A stretch of 64,000 nt of DNA from Fremontodendron californicum (GCA_030761205.1 JAULJL010000002.1:21121010-21185009), one strand, 5' to 3'; shown: positions 45,032-57,685, numbered from the stretch's first letter. Numbers and translations: made by a program. The notes: generated from the sequence alone by a model not told the origin.

Positions 45032-46447
45032 ATGGAGGATGAACAAGTTGCCCGAATGGAAAAAATGGAAAGGGAACAGAGAGAATTGCGAGAACAGCTA
45101 GCAAAATCTCAAGCAGAATCTAAGGATCAGATGACTAAACTGATGGAGCTAATGTCTGCTGTAATGAAGGGAAAAGGATACACCGAAAACTTTGTCGCCG
45201 GAGAAGGGTTAGAGGTACAAAAGGGCCAGGATGAGGTCATAATAAGTGATTCCCAGAACACTGTTAACCTCGTCAATATCCTAAACTCAGATGATCTAGC
45301 TGAACAGGCAAAGTGGAAAAGGGTTGCAGTAAATGAGGTTGAGTTGGCAGATTCCCAAGGGAAATATCAGTTGTTAGATGAAAGGCTCCGGGCAATAGAA
45401 AGAACAGATGTATTCGGGAGTGTGGAGGCGAAAGAACGATGCTTGGTCCTCGATTTAGTCATTCCTCCTAAGTTCAAGATCCCTGACTTTGTGAAATATG
45501 ACGGGACGACCGATCCATCAGCCCACATAACTATATTCTACCGAAAGATGACAAGTCAGATAGATAATGATAAGCTTTTAATTCACTGCTTTCAGGATAG
45601 CCTCAGCGGGTCCGCAATTAGGTGGTATAGTCAGTTGAGCAAGGATCAGATTCGCTCTTGGAATGATTTGGCTGGGGCTTTTCTAAACCAGTACAAGCAT
45701 ATGACCGACAAGACACTTGATCGTCTCACTTTGCAAAATATGGAGAAAAAAGCTACTGAGAGCTTCAAAGAATATGCACAACGGTGGATGAGCCTGGCTG
45801 CCCAAATACAACCGCCCTTGACACAAAAGGAAATCACTATCCTTTTTGTGAATACACTGCACGCCCCGTACTATGACAGACTTGTCGGCAATGCTTCGAA
45901 GAATTTTGCGGACATGGTAATTTCAGGGGAGATGATTGAGAATGCTATCAAGAATGGGAAACTTGAAAGAGAAGGAACATCCAATACCGAGAGAAATAAG
46001 GCACCAAGAAAGAAAGAGGAAGATGTCCAAACTATGGAAGATTTCATCCCATATTCCCAATTTCCCTCATACCAATCATGTTACCCTACTGAGGTATCTC
46101 CAAGCCTTTATCCTTACCTACCTACCCAAACACCTAATCCTATACCAGCCCTTGCAACAAGGCCTACTTCTAGAAAACGACCGCGAGAAAATCAAGAAAG
46201 AATTCCAATCCCCATCCCTGACTTACTGCCATTACTAATAAAGAATCAGTACCTTACCCCGGTACCTTTGAAAATAGCTCCGAATCCATCAGCAAGGAGT
46301 TATGACCCTGACAGCAAGTGTGATTATCACCTAGGGGTAGTTGGGCATTCAACTGAAAAATGCAGACAACTGAAGGAAATGATTGAAAGTTTTATCCGTG
46401 ATGGTATTTTGACACCGGAGCTTATCGATCAATGGAAGGCCACTTAG
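45032..46447 (+). CDS. gag: Intact gag of element D (471 aa)
   Basis: An uninterrupted 471-codon frame, the only intact recognisable retroelement gene here. The start at 45032 (MEDEQVARMEKMEREQREL) corresponds to the internal MEND start of C and A. Residues about 1-45 form a coiled coil. The retrotransposon-gag domain spans about residues 145-310 (VIPPKFKIPDFVKYDGTTDP, LIHCFQDSLSGSAIRWYSQL, RSWNDLAGAFLNQYKHM, LTLQNMEKKATESFKEYAQR, LHAPYYDRLVGNASKNF). A basic/Pro-rich linker precedes one finger-like motif CDYHLGVVGHSTEKC at residues 430-444. The frame stops 27 residues later, whereas gag in C continues to a second finger and protease. It would build virus-like particles; maturation, copying and integration must come from another element. 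Confidence 0.92.
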   Translation: MEDEQVARMEKMEREQRELREQLAKSQAESKDQMTKLMELMSAVMKGKGYTENFVAGEGLEVQKGQDEVIISDSQNTVNLVNILNSDDLAEQAKWKRVAVNEVELADSQGKYQLLDERLRAIERTDVFGSVEAKERCLVLDLVIPPKFKIPDFVKYDGTTDPSAHITIFYRKMTSQIDNDKLLIHCFQDSLSGSAIRWYSQLSKDQIRSWNDLAGAFLNQYKHMTDKTLDRLTLQNMEKKATESFKEYAQRWMSLAAQIQPPLTQKEITILFVNTLHAPYYDRLVGNASKNFADMVISGEMIENAIKNGKLEREGTSNTERNKAPRKKEEDVQTMEDFIPYSQFPSYQSCYPTEVSPSLYPYLPTQTPNPIPALATRPTSRKRPRENQERIPIPIPDLLPLLIKNQYLTPVPLKIAPNPSARSYDPDSKCDYHLGVVGHSTEKCRQLKEMIESFIRDGILTPELIDQWKAT

Positions 46448-49370
46448 CCCTAAATCAATTTCTTTCAGGGTTTTAGGGGGAGAATTACTACCTTTGAAGG
46501 ATGTCAATAGGAGCATTTTTGACGCATGTAGTTTTATACACTGTGATGATGAAAGCACTTGTCTCATGTTAACATCTACATGAATTAAATGAATTTTAAA
46601 TGCTTTGTGTTTGTTGTGTTTTAAATAAACGTGAATTTACAAAAACAAGCATTAAGGAAGTTTTAATAATGGATAGTCTCAAGAAGATTGATGATCAGTG
46701 TTAGAAATGACCCAACACCATCCCCCTCTTTTTTGGGCTTCTCTATACCTAAACCTTGAATCAATAACACTTGAAAGACCTAATGCTTCAAGGAAAAATG
46801 AATGAAAAAAGAGAAGCATTGTCATTGCAAAATAAGCAAGGATGTAAATCCTAGTCTAGGCTATGAACAAAGGAACAAACTTTTTGAAATTTTTTGAATT
46901 CCTTGAAAATCAAACAAATGAGACATTCTTTCAAGAATCCAGATTTTGATAATTTGGTGTGTGTCAGGATTGTGCTAAAACCATTCATGACCTTTCCCAA
47001 TGACCACAAAACACTAATTGCCCAGACATCACTTCATGATTGACACCTTGGGGCACAATGATTAAACTAGATTATCCCTTGTCCCAGAGAAAACCTGCTT
47101 CTGGGTCATGTTTTCCTTGTCTCTTCAAAGAACTCAGATTGGAAACTCAGCCTTTTCAAAACAGACCTAGACTTGCCATGTTCCTCGTTGATACAAATTC
47201 GCATGGATAATCAAATTGGGGCATCATATGTGGAAATGATGGATACATAGTGAAGAAGGATGGGCTAATGCATGAATCATTGGGGGCATGCGACGAAAAA
47301 AACAAAAAAAAAAAGAAAAAAAAGAAAAAGAAAAATCATGATATCATGCATATGAGAATTCGGATGATTCCAAAGTGCAAAATGAAATTCTGAATATCTA
47401 TTTCCCCTGAGGATTGCTTTTCAATGAGAATATTTGGGCTTGATATGATGAATGGCCATCTTTCATATCCATTTCACAAGAAAAAAATTATTATCCATAG
47501 TCACCCCTTTTGAGCCAAAAGAATTCTTAATTCTTTGAACCCTGATCAAGGATTACCCTCTACACTTGGGGGCAAATGCGAGGAAAGATCTTTTCAAAGA
47601 TCATTGAGAAATGAGTGACAGCTCAGGGACAGACACAAAGCAAATGGAGCCCCGAATAAATACGGGCGCACTCTGTCAAAGAAAAAAAGAAGAGGAAAAG
47701 ATGACGAAATGAAAGCCAAGAAAAACAAACAAAAAACACAATAAAAAAAATGTGTGTGAAAGACATGGCAAATTGAAAGCCAAAAGCAAGGAAGAAAAAG
47801 AGCAAAATCAAAAAGAAAGAAATGTCCAAGAAGAGACACATGCTTCAAAGAAAATCCTCTTCAAGAAAGGATCCTTGATCTGATTACCCTCAAACACATA
47901 TTTTGGGCCTATTTATCCTTTCTTTCTGAATCCTGAGCCATGGCCTACATTACGTGCTTTAAAAGTCCATTTTGATCAAGCATGAATGTTTAATTTGAAG
48001 GGTTTTCCTCAGATTTTATCCCATCTTATCAAATTCTCATTTCACTAAGGAAGAATTTAGAATTCTCAAGTGCATGGTAAAAAAAAAAAAAAAAGAGAAA
48101 AATTGAAAAGAATGGGACTCTAGGGCGAAAACCCAAAAAAAACGGGCGGTCTAGAGTAGAATGGGAATTTTCGATGCCATCGATGATAGTGCCGATACCC
48201 CAAAAGAAAAGATCTTATTAAAGGAGTGGTCATCGAGGAACATCTAGGAATTCCTGAACCCCCCAAATTGTCAGCTCTCATTCGGAGGATTGTCTTCAAA
48301 AACTGAAACTTTGTTCCCAAGATTAAACTTTCCGGTTTAAACATCCCAGCCAATCTTGATGCTTGACAAAATGCCTTGATATGGAAACTAAAAGAATGTT
48401 GAATTTGTTTGGTTCTCAATGAATTCATGATTTATAAAACCTGTTCTATTTGTGAGCCTAGAAGGGATATACATTTTTGTCATGAAGTTTTCCTGGAAAA
48501 GCCAGAATCTTGTTATACCAAGCCTTGCCAATCCAGTTGAAAAAACCCAGATTGATACTTAGAGAAATTTCTAACAATGATCATCAGTCTTCAAAAGATT
48601 TGTACATCACACATTGTGGGGTTAATATTTTTTGTTCAGAAGTTTTCAAAATGCGAAAACAAATAAAAAGATTTTTTTGAAATACCCATTTTGATGTTGG
48701 CATGAGACAAGGATTTTTCTAACTCAAAGGTGTAGAACTGCCAGGATAGGTCTTGACTTCCAGATATGAGAAGAAGAAATAGAACCCGGTTCAGATCTCT
48801 GTTGATGAAAGTTTGAAAAACTGTTGGGGCAAAGAGAATAGCCAAAATGAATTGAAGATATACTCTGATTTGAAGAGGAAAAATGAATTTGAAAGGCTAA
48901 GCCAAAGTCTAGAAAAACAGCCGGGGGCACTTGCATCACTCATGAGCACTCATCTCTTTATCGAGCTTTTGCATCTGCACAGTGTCGGCAAGCATTTGCA
49001 TCATTCATGGGTATTTGCATTGGCATTATTCCATAAGCATCTGTATTTTACCTTTACATTTACATTCTTCATGGAATTCGTATTTGTGTCATCTCAAGCA
49101 ATTGCATCATTTCTAGAATCATTGCATTTTCATTACTGTGTGGTAATTGTAGTTACACCATTCATAAACCAGTTACATGAACACAATTAGTAGGGGCATC
49201 TGCATCATGAAACATGGGCATCAATCCAAGTCATTTACATTTGCATTAAAGACATTTGCACCAGTTTAAGTCATTTCGTGTCTTATTCAACACCTGCATC
49301 TGCATCAAAAAGCATTCGCATCTTCTCAAAATCGTTAGGGTAATTTTCAACAATTCTTCAAAGAACATTT
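46448..49370 (+). other. Non-coding 3' region of element D replacing pol
   Basis: No protease, RT, RNase H or integrase motif is seen in either strand. From about 47340 the sequence is related to the 3' UTR of C (gaattcggatgattcc, gccatctttcatat, ttgatcaagcatg, aaaacccaaaaaaaacgggc). The first ~900 bp have no match that I can see in C. So the pol region was removed between gag and the 3' UTR. At 48950-49330 there are loose gcatttgcatc-type repeats. A-rich tracts lie at 47298-47336 and 48078-48105. Confidence 0.75.
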
Positions 49371-50535
49371 TTAAGACCTCCGGGCATAATTTTTCAAATC
49401 ACAGGTAAGACCTCCGGGCAATATCTTTAAGACCTCCGGGCAACATCTTTAAGACTTCCGGGCATAACTTTTTTCAGGGGTAAGGCCTCCGGGCACTATT
49501 CTTAAGACCTCCGGGCATCATTTTTAAAGTCGCATACAGCGCATTTCTTCCAAATCACGGGTAAGGCCTCCGGGCACCATTCTTAAGACCTCCGGGCATC
49601 ATTTTTAAAGTCGCATACAGCGCATTTCTTCCAAATCACGGGTAAGGCCTCCGGGCACCATTCTTAAGACCTCCGGGCATCATTTTTAAAGTCGCGTACA
49701 GCGCATTTCTTCCAAATTATGGGCAAGGCCTCCGGGCACCATTCTTAAGACCTCCGGGCATCATTTTTAAAGTCGCATACAGCGCATTTCTTCCAAATTA
49801 TGGGTAAGGCCTCCGGGCACCATTCTTAAGACCTCCGGGCATCATTTTTAAAGTCTCATACAGCGCATTTCTTCCAAATCACGGGTAAGGCCTCCGGGCA
49901 CCATTCTTAAAACCTCCGGGCATCATTTTTAAAGTCGCATACAGCGCATTTTTTTCAAATCACAGGTAAGACCTCCGGGCACCAATTTTTAAGACCTCCG
50001 GGCACCATTTTAAGACCTCCGGGCATAATTTTTCAAATCACAGGTAAGACCTCCGGGCAACATCTTTAAGACCTCCGGGCATAACTTTTTTTTTCAGGGG
50101 TAAGGCCTATGGGCACTATTTTTAAGACCTCCGGGCATAATTTTTCAAATCACAGGTAAGACCTCCGGGCAACATCTTTAAGACCTCCGGGCATTATTTT
50201 TTTTAGGGGTAAGACCTCCGGGCACTAATTTTTAAGACCTCCGGGCATAATTTTTTTCAAATCATAGGTAAGACCTCTGGGCAACATCTTTAAGACCTCC
50301 GGGCATAACTTTTTTCAGGGGTAAGACCTCCGGGCACCAATTTTTAAGACCTCCGGGCATAATTTTTCAAATCACAGGTAAGACCTCCGGGCAACATCTT
50401 TAAGACCTCCGGGCATAACTTTTTTCAGGGGTAAGACCTCCGGGCACCAATTTTTAAGACCTCCGGGCACCAATTTTTAAGACCTCCGGGCACCATTTTA
50501 AGACCTTCGGGCACCAATTTTAAAGCCCTTCGAGC
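49371..50535 (+). repeat. 3' UTR higher-order tandem array of element D
   Basis: Built from a ~20-bp word (taagacctccgggcaccatt). At 49529-49960 the words are grouped into an 81-bp unit: the gtcgcatacagcgcatttct phrase starts at 49529, 49610, 49691, 49772, 49853 and 49934, exactly 81 bp apart each time. At 49971-50480 a second grouping uses the phrase cacaggtaagacctccgggc at 50039, 50151, 50263 and 50373, spacing 110-112 bp. This is nested repeat growth like that of young satellites. Confidence 0.93.
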
Positions 50536-50635
50536 ATAAATTTTTCTTTTGAAATCGAATTCATTCCCTTAAGACGAATCGAGCCTTGTTTAGGCAGGGA
50601 ATTCAATTTAAGGACAAAATCTTCAATTTATTGTT

Positions 50636-50806
50636 TTTAAAAAAAAATGAAAAAAGAGAAAATAGAAAAAAAATAAAAAAAATAAGAAAAAATAAAAATA
50701 AAAAAAAAATAAAAAAAAAAGGAAAAAAGAAAAAAGAAAAAAAGAAGAAAGAAGAAAAAAATGAAAAAATGAAAAATAGAAAATGAAAAAAATTAAAATG
50801 AAAAAG
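50636..50806 (+). repeat. A-rich low-complexity tract near the 3' end of D
   Basis: About 170 bp of (a)n interrupted by g, t and few other bases. A shorter A-rich tract is at the same place in C (26828-26882). ORFs across it code for Lys or Phe runs and are artefacts of composition. Confidence 0.85.
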
Positions 50807-50894
50807 AAAACCCCTTTCCTTTCCATGTGATTTCACTGACCGTACAAAATTAGTGTTGGTTTATCTTTGCCTGATTCCTGATTCTCAGCAATAG

Positions 50895-50909
50895 CCAAAG
50901 AGGGGCAGC
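50895..50909 (+). other. Polypurine tract of element D
   Basis: ccaaagaggggcagc immediately before the 3' LTR, identical to that of C. Confidence 0.82.
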
Positions 50910-53900
50910 TGTAGACACCTAATTTTGTCCGGGCCACTAAACAGGTATGTTTTCTTCCCATATTGATGTTTCCAAGTATAAAAAGACTGTTTTCATCCTG
51001 CAGGTGGTACTCCGAGACTTAGTTTAAGAGGGCGAGCATAAAAAGTCAAACTTGAAAAAAGTCAACCCCGAAAAAGTCAACCCCGAAAAAGTCAACCCCA
51101 GAAAGTCAACTACTGAAAAAGTCAACCCACTTTCAAAATCAAGATTTTAAGTTCAGTTGAAAAATGGAGAAAGAATTTTGATAATTCGAGGTCTACATTG
51201 AAAGATATGGAGTTCGGAAGTTGGGATTTGGAGATTCAGTAGAAAAGAAACCCTAATCCGAGAAATTTGGGGAAAAGTGCTTAAACGATCAAACTGGTCG
51301 AAATTGAAGGTTCCAAATGAAAGATAAGCACTGACTACGGGTAATGGAGAAGTCACTTGCAAGAAAAACCGAAAGAAAAGTCAATCCGGGAGAAAACCGA
51401 GAATTAGGGTTTTTAGTGGATTTCGGTGAAATCGGGAAGAATCACAGAAATGGCCCGACTTGGTAAGACCAAAGCCCCCAATGGATGAGGAATGATTAAA
51501 AAGGATGGCCCAAGGCTCAGATTGAAGAAAATCTGAAAATCGGACTTGTTTTGAGCAAAACCGGGTTTCGGAGGTTAAAGGGCAAAATTGGAAAATTTTG
51601 GGAAAAATAGCAAATGGACTCCGAAAATTATGGAAAATTTGTCAATCTCATTCTTAAATCATTTGAAAGAGATTGGTAAAAGAAAATCTTGATTCCGAGT
51701 TCGTTTGCAAAATGGCCAAATCCCGGGCTTCTTATGCAGTAATTCAAAAAGATAAATCCCGGAAAAATAGCAAATGGACTCCAAAAATTCTGAAATTTGG
51801 TAAATCTCATTTTTAAATTATTTGGAAGAGATTGGCGAAATAAAATCTTGATTCCGAGTTCATTTGCAAAATGGCTAAATCCCGAGCTTCCTATGCAGTA
51901 ATTCAAGCCGATAAATCCCGAAAAAATACCAAATGAGCTCCAAAAATTACGAAAACTTTCAGATCACACTTTTTAATTATTTTGAAGAGATTGGTGAAGA
52001 AAAATCTTGATTTGGAGCTCGTTTAAAAAATGGTAAAAAGTAGGGGCATAAAAGGACATTTTGGGAAGAAAAAATCCAAATAAATAGCAAACGGACTCGG
52101 ATAATTTTGAAAACTTCCAGAACTCAATATTTTATTATTTTGGAAGTATTAAAAAAAGAAAAATTGAATTTGGAGCCCGTTTGATATTTATTTTGCATCC
52201 GAGGGGGCAAAATGGTCATTTCACCCAAGCAACCGAAAAGGGCTTTTTGGGCCCTTCAAAAAATCAGAGTTGGGCTGGAAAAAAGATGTCAACATTTTTC
52301 TTGGACAGCTGTAACTTGAGAGGGCTGAGATGCTAATCTAAGGGTGATAATTTCATGACTTTTCATCTTGAATTATTGGCCATTTGATTGAAATTAGGTT
52401 ACACAAAAATGACAACATCTTGGAGTCCATATAAGCATCATTTTCTGCCAGCCCTAGAAGGGAGGCAGATTTTGGTTTTTTTCTTTTCCATTTTGGCTTA
52501 TTTCTCTTAGTTTTTCTTAGTTTTTATCTTCTTGGTTGAGAGCAAAAAAAGAAAAGTTTAGAAAAAAAAGGAAAGTTTGAAGAGAAAAGCTTGAAATATT
52601 AGCTTCTTGAGGTTGCTCTTGAGCACCAACTCTTGCACTTTCATTTTCTATTCTTGTTTTTTGCTATTTTAATCTCTACTTGGTGAGTTTTCATTTTAGA
52701 ATAATGTTTTTTTTGTTCTTCCTTCATTTCCTTTCTTAAGTATATTTTATTTACATTTTGTTTTTACAATAAACTCACCATGGCCAAATGGCCTACATTA
52801 TTTATTTTAAGTTGTTGTGTTGATTCATTTTACCATATTGTTTATGCTATTTTCTTGTTTTTGATGTTTTAAATGTTATGTTATTTCATGTTCTTAAGTT
52901 ATATTTAATTTGGTTGCTTTATTTGTTGCCATTTATGTCTTAGATTTCATGTTTTTGCATTTTTAATTTTCTGTTTTCATGTTGTTTAAATTTGAGCATG
53001 TTTTAGAGTTAGCATATTAAGTGTTTGTGAAAATGCTTGTGTGATTCTTTGCATGATTCTTGTTTTATATCTTAGTGAGCATGTTTTAGACTTAGTATAT
53101 TAGGTGTTTGTGAAAATGCTTGTGTGATTTTTGTGTTATGACTTAGTTTTTCATGCTAGTATGCCAAGTGTTTGAGAAAATGCCATGCTTGTTGAAGCTT
53201 GAGGCCATTTGGCTACTCCATGTGTTTTGCATTGTGTGTTGCATTTTTTGTCATGCTAGTTGTTAGGTTTTTGCATTTGCATGATATTTGGTTGGATTTT
53301 TGAATTAAGCATGCCTTGTGTTTGTAAAAATGCCATGCATGTTTTAGGTCTAGGTTACATTAAATGCCATGCAAGTTCATGTTAGGTCTAGGCCATATTA
53401 TTTATGTCATGCATTTTCCTTACATTTAGGTTTAGATCCATGCATTATGTTTGCTGCATTATTTCATGCATTTCATATTCATACCACTTGAATAATGACT
53501 TGAGCCAATTGATGGTTCAAAGTCATGCTCTCTTGAGCACACTTGTGGAAAATTAAGTTTGTCAAGTTGATTATTCTACCTTTGTGATTTTTTTACTTAG
53601 ACAATTTTTATCTAACTTTCAAAAAGTCTTAGCTATTGTTTGGAAATCATTTTATGAGTTTCAAATATTTTTACTTTGATTTTTAAATGATTTTATCAAA
53701 GACAAAAAAATGTGCTAGCAAAGCAGTTTGTTTTTTTTTCCTCCAAAAACTCGTACATCTCTGATTTTTCTGGGAATTCATCTTTGATCATTAAATTAAG
53801 CCGATTTTTTATCGTGTAGTTTTACATGTCCTGAGTCTCCAGTAATTTTTTCAGAATTTTTGGAATTTTTAAAAATAGGGTAAAAAATCGTGGATTAAAA

Positions 53901-55763
53901 CTGGACAGTGGAGTCAGAATTGAATTTAAAGAAAAACAAAGCAGTTTTTTCTCCTCAAAAAACTCGTACATCTCTGATTTTTCTGGGAATTCATCTTTGA
54001 TCATAAAATTAAGCCGATTTTTTATCGTGTAGTTTTACATGTTCTGAGTCTCCAGTAATTTTTTTAGAATTTTTGGAATTTTTAAAAATAGGGTAAAAAA
54101 TCGTGGATTAAAACTGGACAGTGGAGTCAGAATTGAATTTAAAGAAAAACAAAGCAGTTTTTTCTCCTCCAAAAACTCGTACATCTATGATTTTTCTGGG
54201 AATTCATCTTTGATCAGAAAATTAAGCCGATTTGTTTTCGTGTAGTTTTACATGTCCTGAGTCTCCAGTATTTATTTTAGAATTTTTGGAAGTTTTAAAA
54301 ATTGGGTAAAAAATCGTGGATTAATACTGGACAGTGGAGTCAGAATTGAATTTAAAGAAAAACCATTTTTCTGTTTTGGTTAATTTACTTAGAGTGGGCT
54401 GATTAGGAGGGTTAGCTACTGACTTAGGATAATTTATAAGCCTTTTTAAACTCTAAAAATGGTTTTTCAAGTCCCGGGTTAAGGGTAGCCAAGTCCGGAT
54501 TTTTTTAAACTTAGGAAATTAGAGCCATTTAAAAAATTCTAGCCCAGTTTTTATTTTTAATTCAAGCTTCTCAAAATTATTTTCAAACAATCACAAAGTA
54601 TTTTGGTTTTAGAATATTTAATTTGACATATTTTCCTAAGGTAGCCGGATATCTTTTTAGATATACGGATTTCCTTAATTAAAGGAAAAAATACATTTCA
54701 TGCATTGCATTTTTATATTCATGCATTTTATATAATATGTGATTCTTGTTGTAATAATTTCTATGATATTGTTATTATTTTGATTTATATTTTTGATGTT
54801 ATATGGTTTATCATATGATTTGGAATATTTCATGATATCCCATGCTTTTATTTAGTCATTTTTTTGGTCATATTATTTAGCATATACTATGTTCATGCAC
54901 TATTATTTCTATTTTTATTTTCATGCATATTATATGGTAGCATTATTTCATATTCCATTTCATTTAATGTATATGCCATATCATTCATGTTTGCCATGTC
55001 ATTTAGGTTGCATTATATTATTTAGATTTTGCTATGTCATTTTATTTATGTCATGCATATACATGTTCATTTATTTTAAATGTTTTCAAAAAGATAATGG
55101 TTTTCAATAAAAATAAAGATATTCCCGAGTTAAAATAATTCATGAGTTCTCTACCGGGTTTGCTGGAGGGAATTTCATCAATTATCATTAATAAAGGAAT
55201 ATCTTTCTTTCAAAAGAAGAATGATTCGGAAAGTTTTCCAAAACTAATAAAAATTTCTATATTTTGCCACGTTTGTTGGGGAATATAGGAAAATTTTGAA
55301 TTTATAAATTCCGGATCATTTTCAATAAAAAAATGGAATTATTTTTAAATTGGGAATTAACTTGAAATACTAAGTTTAAAACCAACTTTTTACCGAGACT
55401 TGAGATAACACACGATTAATAAGGTACCGATTTATACGGGCGTTGTGGGGGTGCTAATCCTTCCCCACACGTAACCGACTCCCGAACCCGCTTCTTTGAT
55501 TTCTCTGGTTTAAAACGCAGACTTGAAATTGGTTTTTAAAATGTTTTAATTAATTTTTAAAATATTTTATAAAACCGGTTTTAATAGGTGGCCGATCACA
55601 CCTAGCTAAAAAAGATTGGTGGCGACTCTATGTCTTTTTTAAGGTCATTTTCAAAACCTTCATTTTTCTAGAGGAATTAAGTCGACTTTTCCTCGATTTT
55701 TTAATGTCACATCTAACGAATAATAAAGTCTTGCGATGAGACGTTATTTTTTAGGTTGCGACA
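50910..55763 (+). repeat. 3' LTR of element D
   Basis: 4,854 bp, offset exactly 13,234 bp from the 5' LTR with no indel. Differences seen include 37740/50974, 39211/52445, 39961/53195 and 40749/53983. It ends ggttgcgaca at 55763 and is followed by the right target duplication. Confidence 0.95.
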
Positions 55764-55768
55764 ACTAT
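55764..55768. repeat. Target-site duplication, right, of element D
   Basis: actat, the same as 37671-37675. Confidence 0.92.
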
Positions 55769-56386
55769 AGGCAGCTCAGTCGCACTGCAATTTTTCAATT
55801 TATATCAGGGTGGACAAGGTCGTACCATCCAACTTGCATCTCTTTTTTTATTTCCTTCTTCACCGGCCATACAGATCATCATATCTGGCATCTGCTCATC
55901 CCTGCTCATATTGAACTTCTCAAAAGCCTGTTTAATCATTATGTCATCAAAATCCTTTTCCCCAAACAAAAATTCGGCCGACCGAATGCTGTGAAGGATT
56001 GGTGGGAAAGTCATATGTTTCCACTCTATATCCATACCCGAGAGACGGGCCATCCTCCTTAGTCGGTTTTTCTCTACTTGTCTCCTCTTTTCATGGGCCT
56101 TCGAGAGATATCTAAGACCAAACCGATCTTTCTTTCCAGTCACTTCAATTGCCTTGGTCATACCTTGAAGATATTTTCCCAATCCTTTTCCAGCCCTACA
56201 ACCCTTTTCGACCGTCGTTCTCACTCCCAGCTAGGTATTCTTGGACAACTTTGGCTTTGGAATTCTACGTTCTTCAGTGATGAATATGGCATTAACAAAT
56301 TCCAAGGATCTGAAGAAGTATTCCAATGCATCCCTATTTGGTTTTATGCAAGGAGAGCCAGTAGATGCAAAGGCTATAATGTCCTC
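55769..56386 (-). pseudogene. G-patch-like region of element A
   Basis: Minus strand: GKGLGKYLQGMTKAIEVTGK, then DRFGLRYLS and a basic tail, equivalent to 20334-21003 in C. It ends in phrase VRPCPP plus a disrupted continuation close to the D insertion. A stop near 56226 and others interrupt it. It links protease to the intron-like gap. Confidence 0.65.
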
Positions 56387-57685
56387 CTATCCCGATACAG
56401 TGACCAAATGTCCCTCTATTACAATCTTTAACTTCTGGTGGAGAGATGAGGGTACCGCCCCGGCAGAATGTATCCAAGGCCTTCCCAATAAGTTATAGGA
56501 TGGGGTGATGTCCATAACCTGGAAATCCACCTTATAAGTACAAGGACTTATCTCTAACGGAACATCAATAGTTCCCATTACCTCCCGTCGAGTTCCGTCA
56601 AAAGCCCTAACCACGGTACAGCAAGGTAGCATGTAAGATATATCAACCGGCAACTTAGACAGGGTCGCCAAAGGCATCACATTTAACGAGGAATCATTGT
56701 CCAAGAGTACTCGAGGTAGTATATGCCCCTTGCAAATGGTTGTAATGTGGAGGGCTTTTGTAGATCCAATACCATTTGGTGGTATTTCTTCGTAACTGAA
56801 AAAGATATGGTCATCCGCTGCTATATTCCGCACCAGCCTATCCAACTTCTCCACCGATATATTGTTGGCTACATATGCCTAATTCTGAACCCTTAACAAG
56901 GCATTTCTATGTGGCTCCGAGTTTACCAGTAGCGAAAGGATCGAAATCCTAGCTGGTTGACGCTGAAATTGCTCCACCACACTATATTCACTGTGCTTTA
57001 TGAATTTTAAAAATTCACAAGCCTCTTTTTCGTTCACCGACTCTTTTACTTTGTTAACCAGTGCTGACCCCCTCTTTACTTCTTTTAATGAATCCATCTC
57101 AATATAGATTGGTTCAGCTATCTTCTTCCCTTTATCCATTCTTCCATCCTTTCCCGTTGATCCTTGTTCAACAACCTTGGAGGCATAACATCTTTCGCTT
57201 CGCGTTAAATGTCCCACACCTGTTATGTCAACCACTGCCTGCTGACTAGAATACCCTGGCATAACCATGCTGCAGTCATACTTCCATGGTGCAGCCTTGT
57301 TGTATGAAAAGGAAGACGGTAGTTCTATGATTAACTTAGGTATAATTTCCTCGACAAACGACGTAACTTTCTCCTCCGGCTTATCATAGTAAATGATCAG
57401 AGGTCTACCTACCCCGTATCCGACTGTATTCTTCGTAGTATCCACTTTCTCTTCTCCTTCCTCATAAAATTGGGTATGGCCCTTATCCATCATTCGTTGA
57501 ACTATAACAAAAAAATACCTGCATTCCTGTATGGTGTGTCCTTTGCATTTATGAAAAGGGCACCGATCTCCTGTTCTGCTTGCCACTATTTTCAAACTGC
57601 CCTCGTCCTGAACTAGCCCTACTTTAACCATCTCAACCCATACTTTTAACATCGGAGTCTTCACCTCATTGATGTATTTCTTCAC
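56387..57685 (-). pseudogene. pro: Protease and gag-protease linker of element A (broken)
   Basis: Two open stretches on the minus strand. 57685-56879 holds the second gag finger (CPFHKCKGHTIQEC, about 57520-57561) and the linker EKEACEFLKFIKHSEYSVVE. 56854-56387 holds the protease with LLDNDSSLNVMPLATLSKLP, YNLLGRPWIHSAGAVPSSLH and QKLKIVIEGHL. The active-site triplet has Asp where Gly is expected; C has Val at the same place, so both copies lost this Gly separately. A stop (at 56879-56881) separates the two stretches. Damage is lighter than in C. Confidence 0.85.

Larger units (their letters stand above)
37676..55763 (+). mobile_element. Element D: young 18.1-kb gag-only Ogre-like retrotransposon
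   Basis: An intact insertion: two LTRs of exactly 4,854 bp, primer site, leader, two ORFs, a long non-coding 3' region with higher-order tandem repeats, polypurine tract and a perfect 5-bp duplication. Reading the LTRs side by side I found about nine substitutions and no length difference, roughly 0.2%. At the commonly used 1.3e-8 substitutions per site per year this is of the order of 0.1 million years. There is no recognisable protease, RT, RNase H or integrase between the gag stop (46447) and the 3' LTR. It therefore fits the class of terminal-repeat elements with only a gag domain, which need enzymes from a relative. Confidence 0.93.

Noticed and set aside
49371..50535. Possible CRISPR array
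   Set aside because: Short regular repeats, but the spacers are themselves repeated, the context is a plant retrotransposon 3' UTR and there are no cas genes.
50586..50836. Lys-rich ORF and its Phe-rich antisense partner
   Set aside because: Pure consequence of the A-rich tract before the polypurine tract.
46448..50909. Hidden pol remnants in D
   Set aside because: I looked for RT (YVDD), RNase H (DGAS), integrase (D-D-E and CHKC) and protease (DxSSLN) words in the listed frames and saw none. A profile search would settle it.
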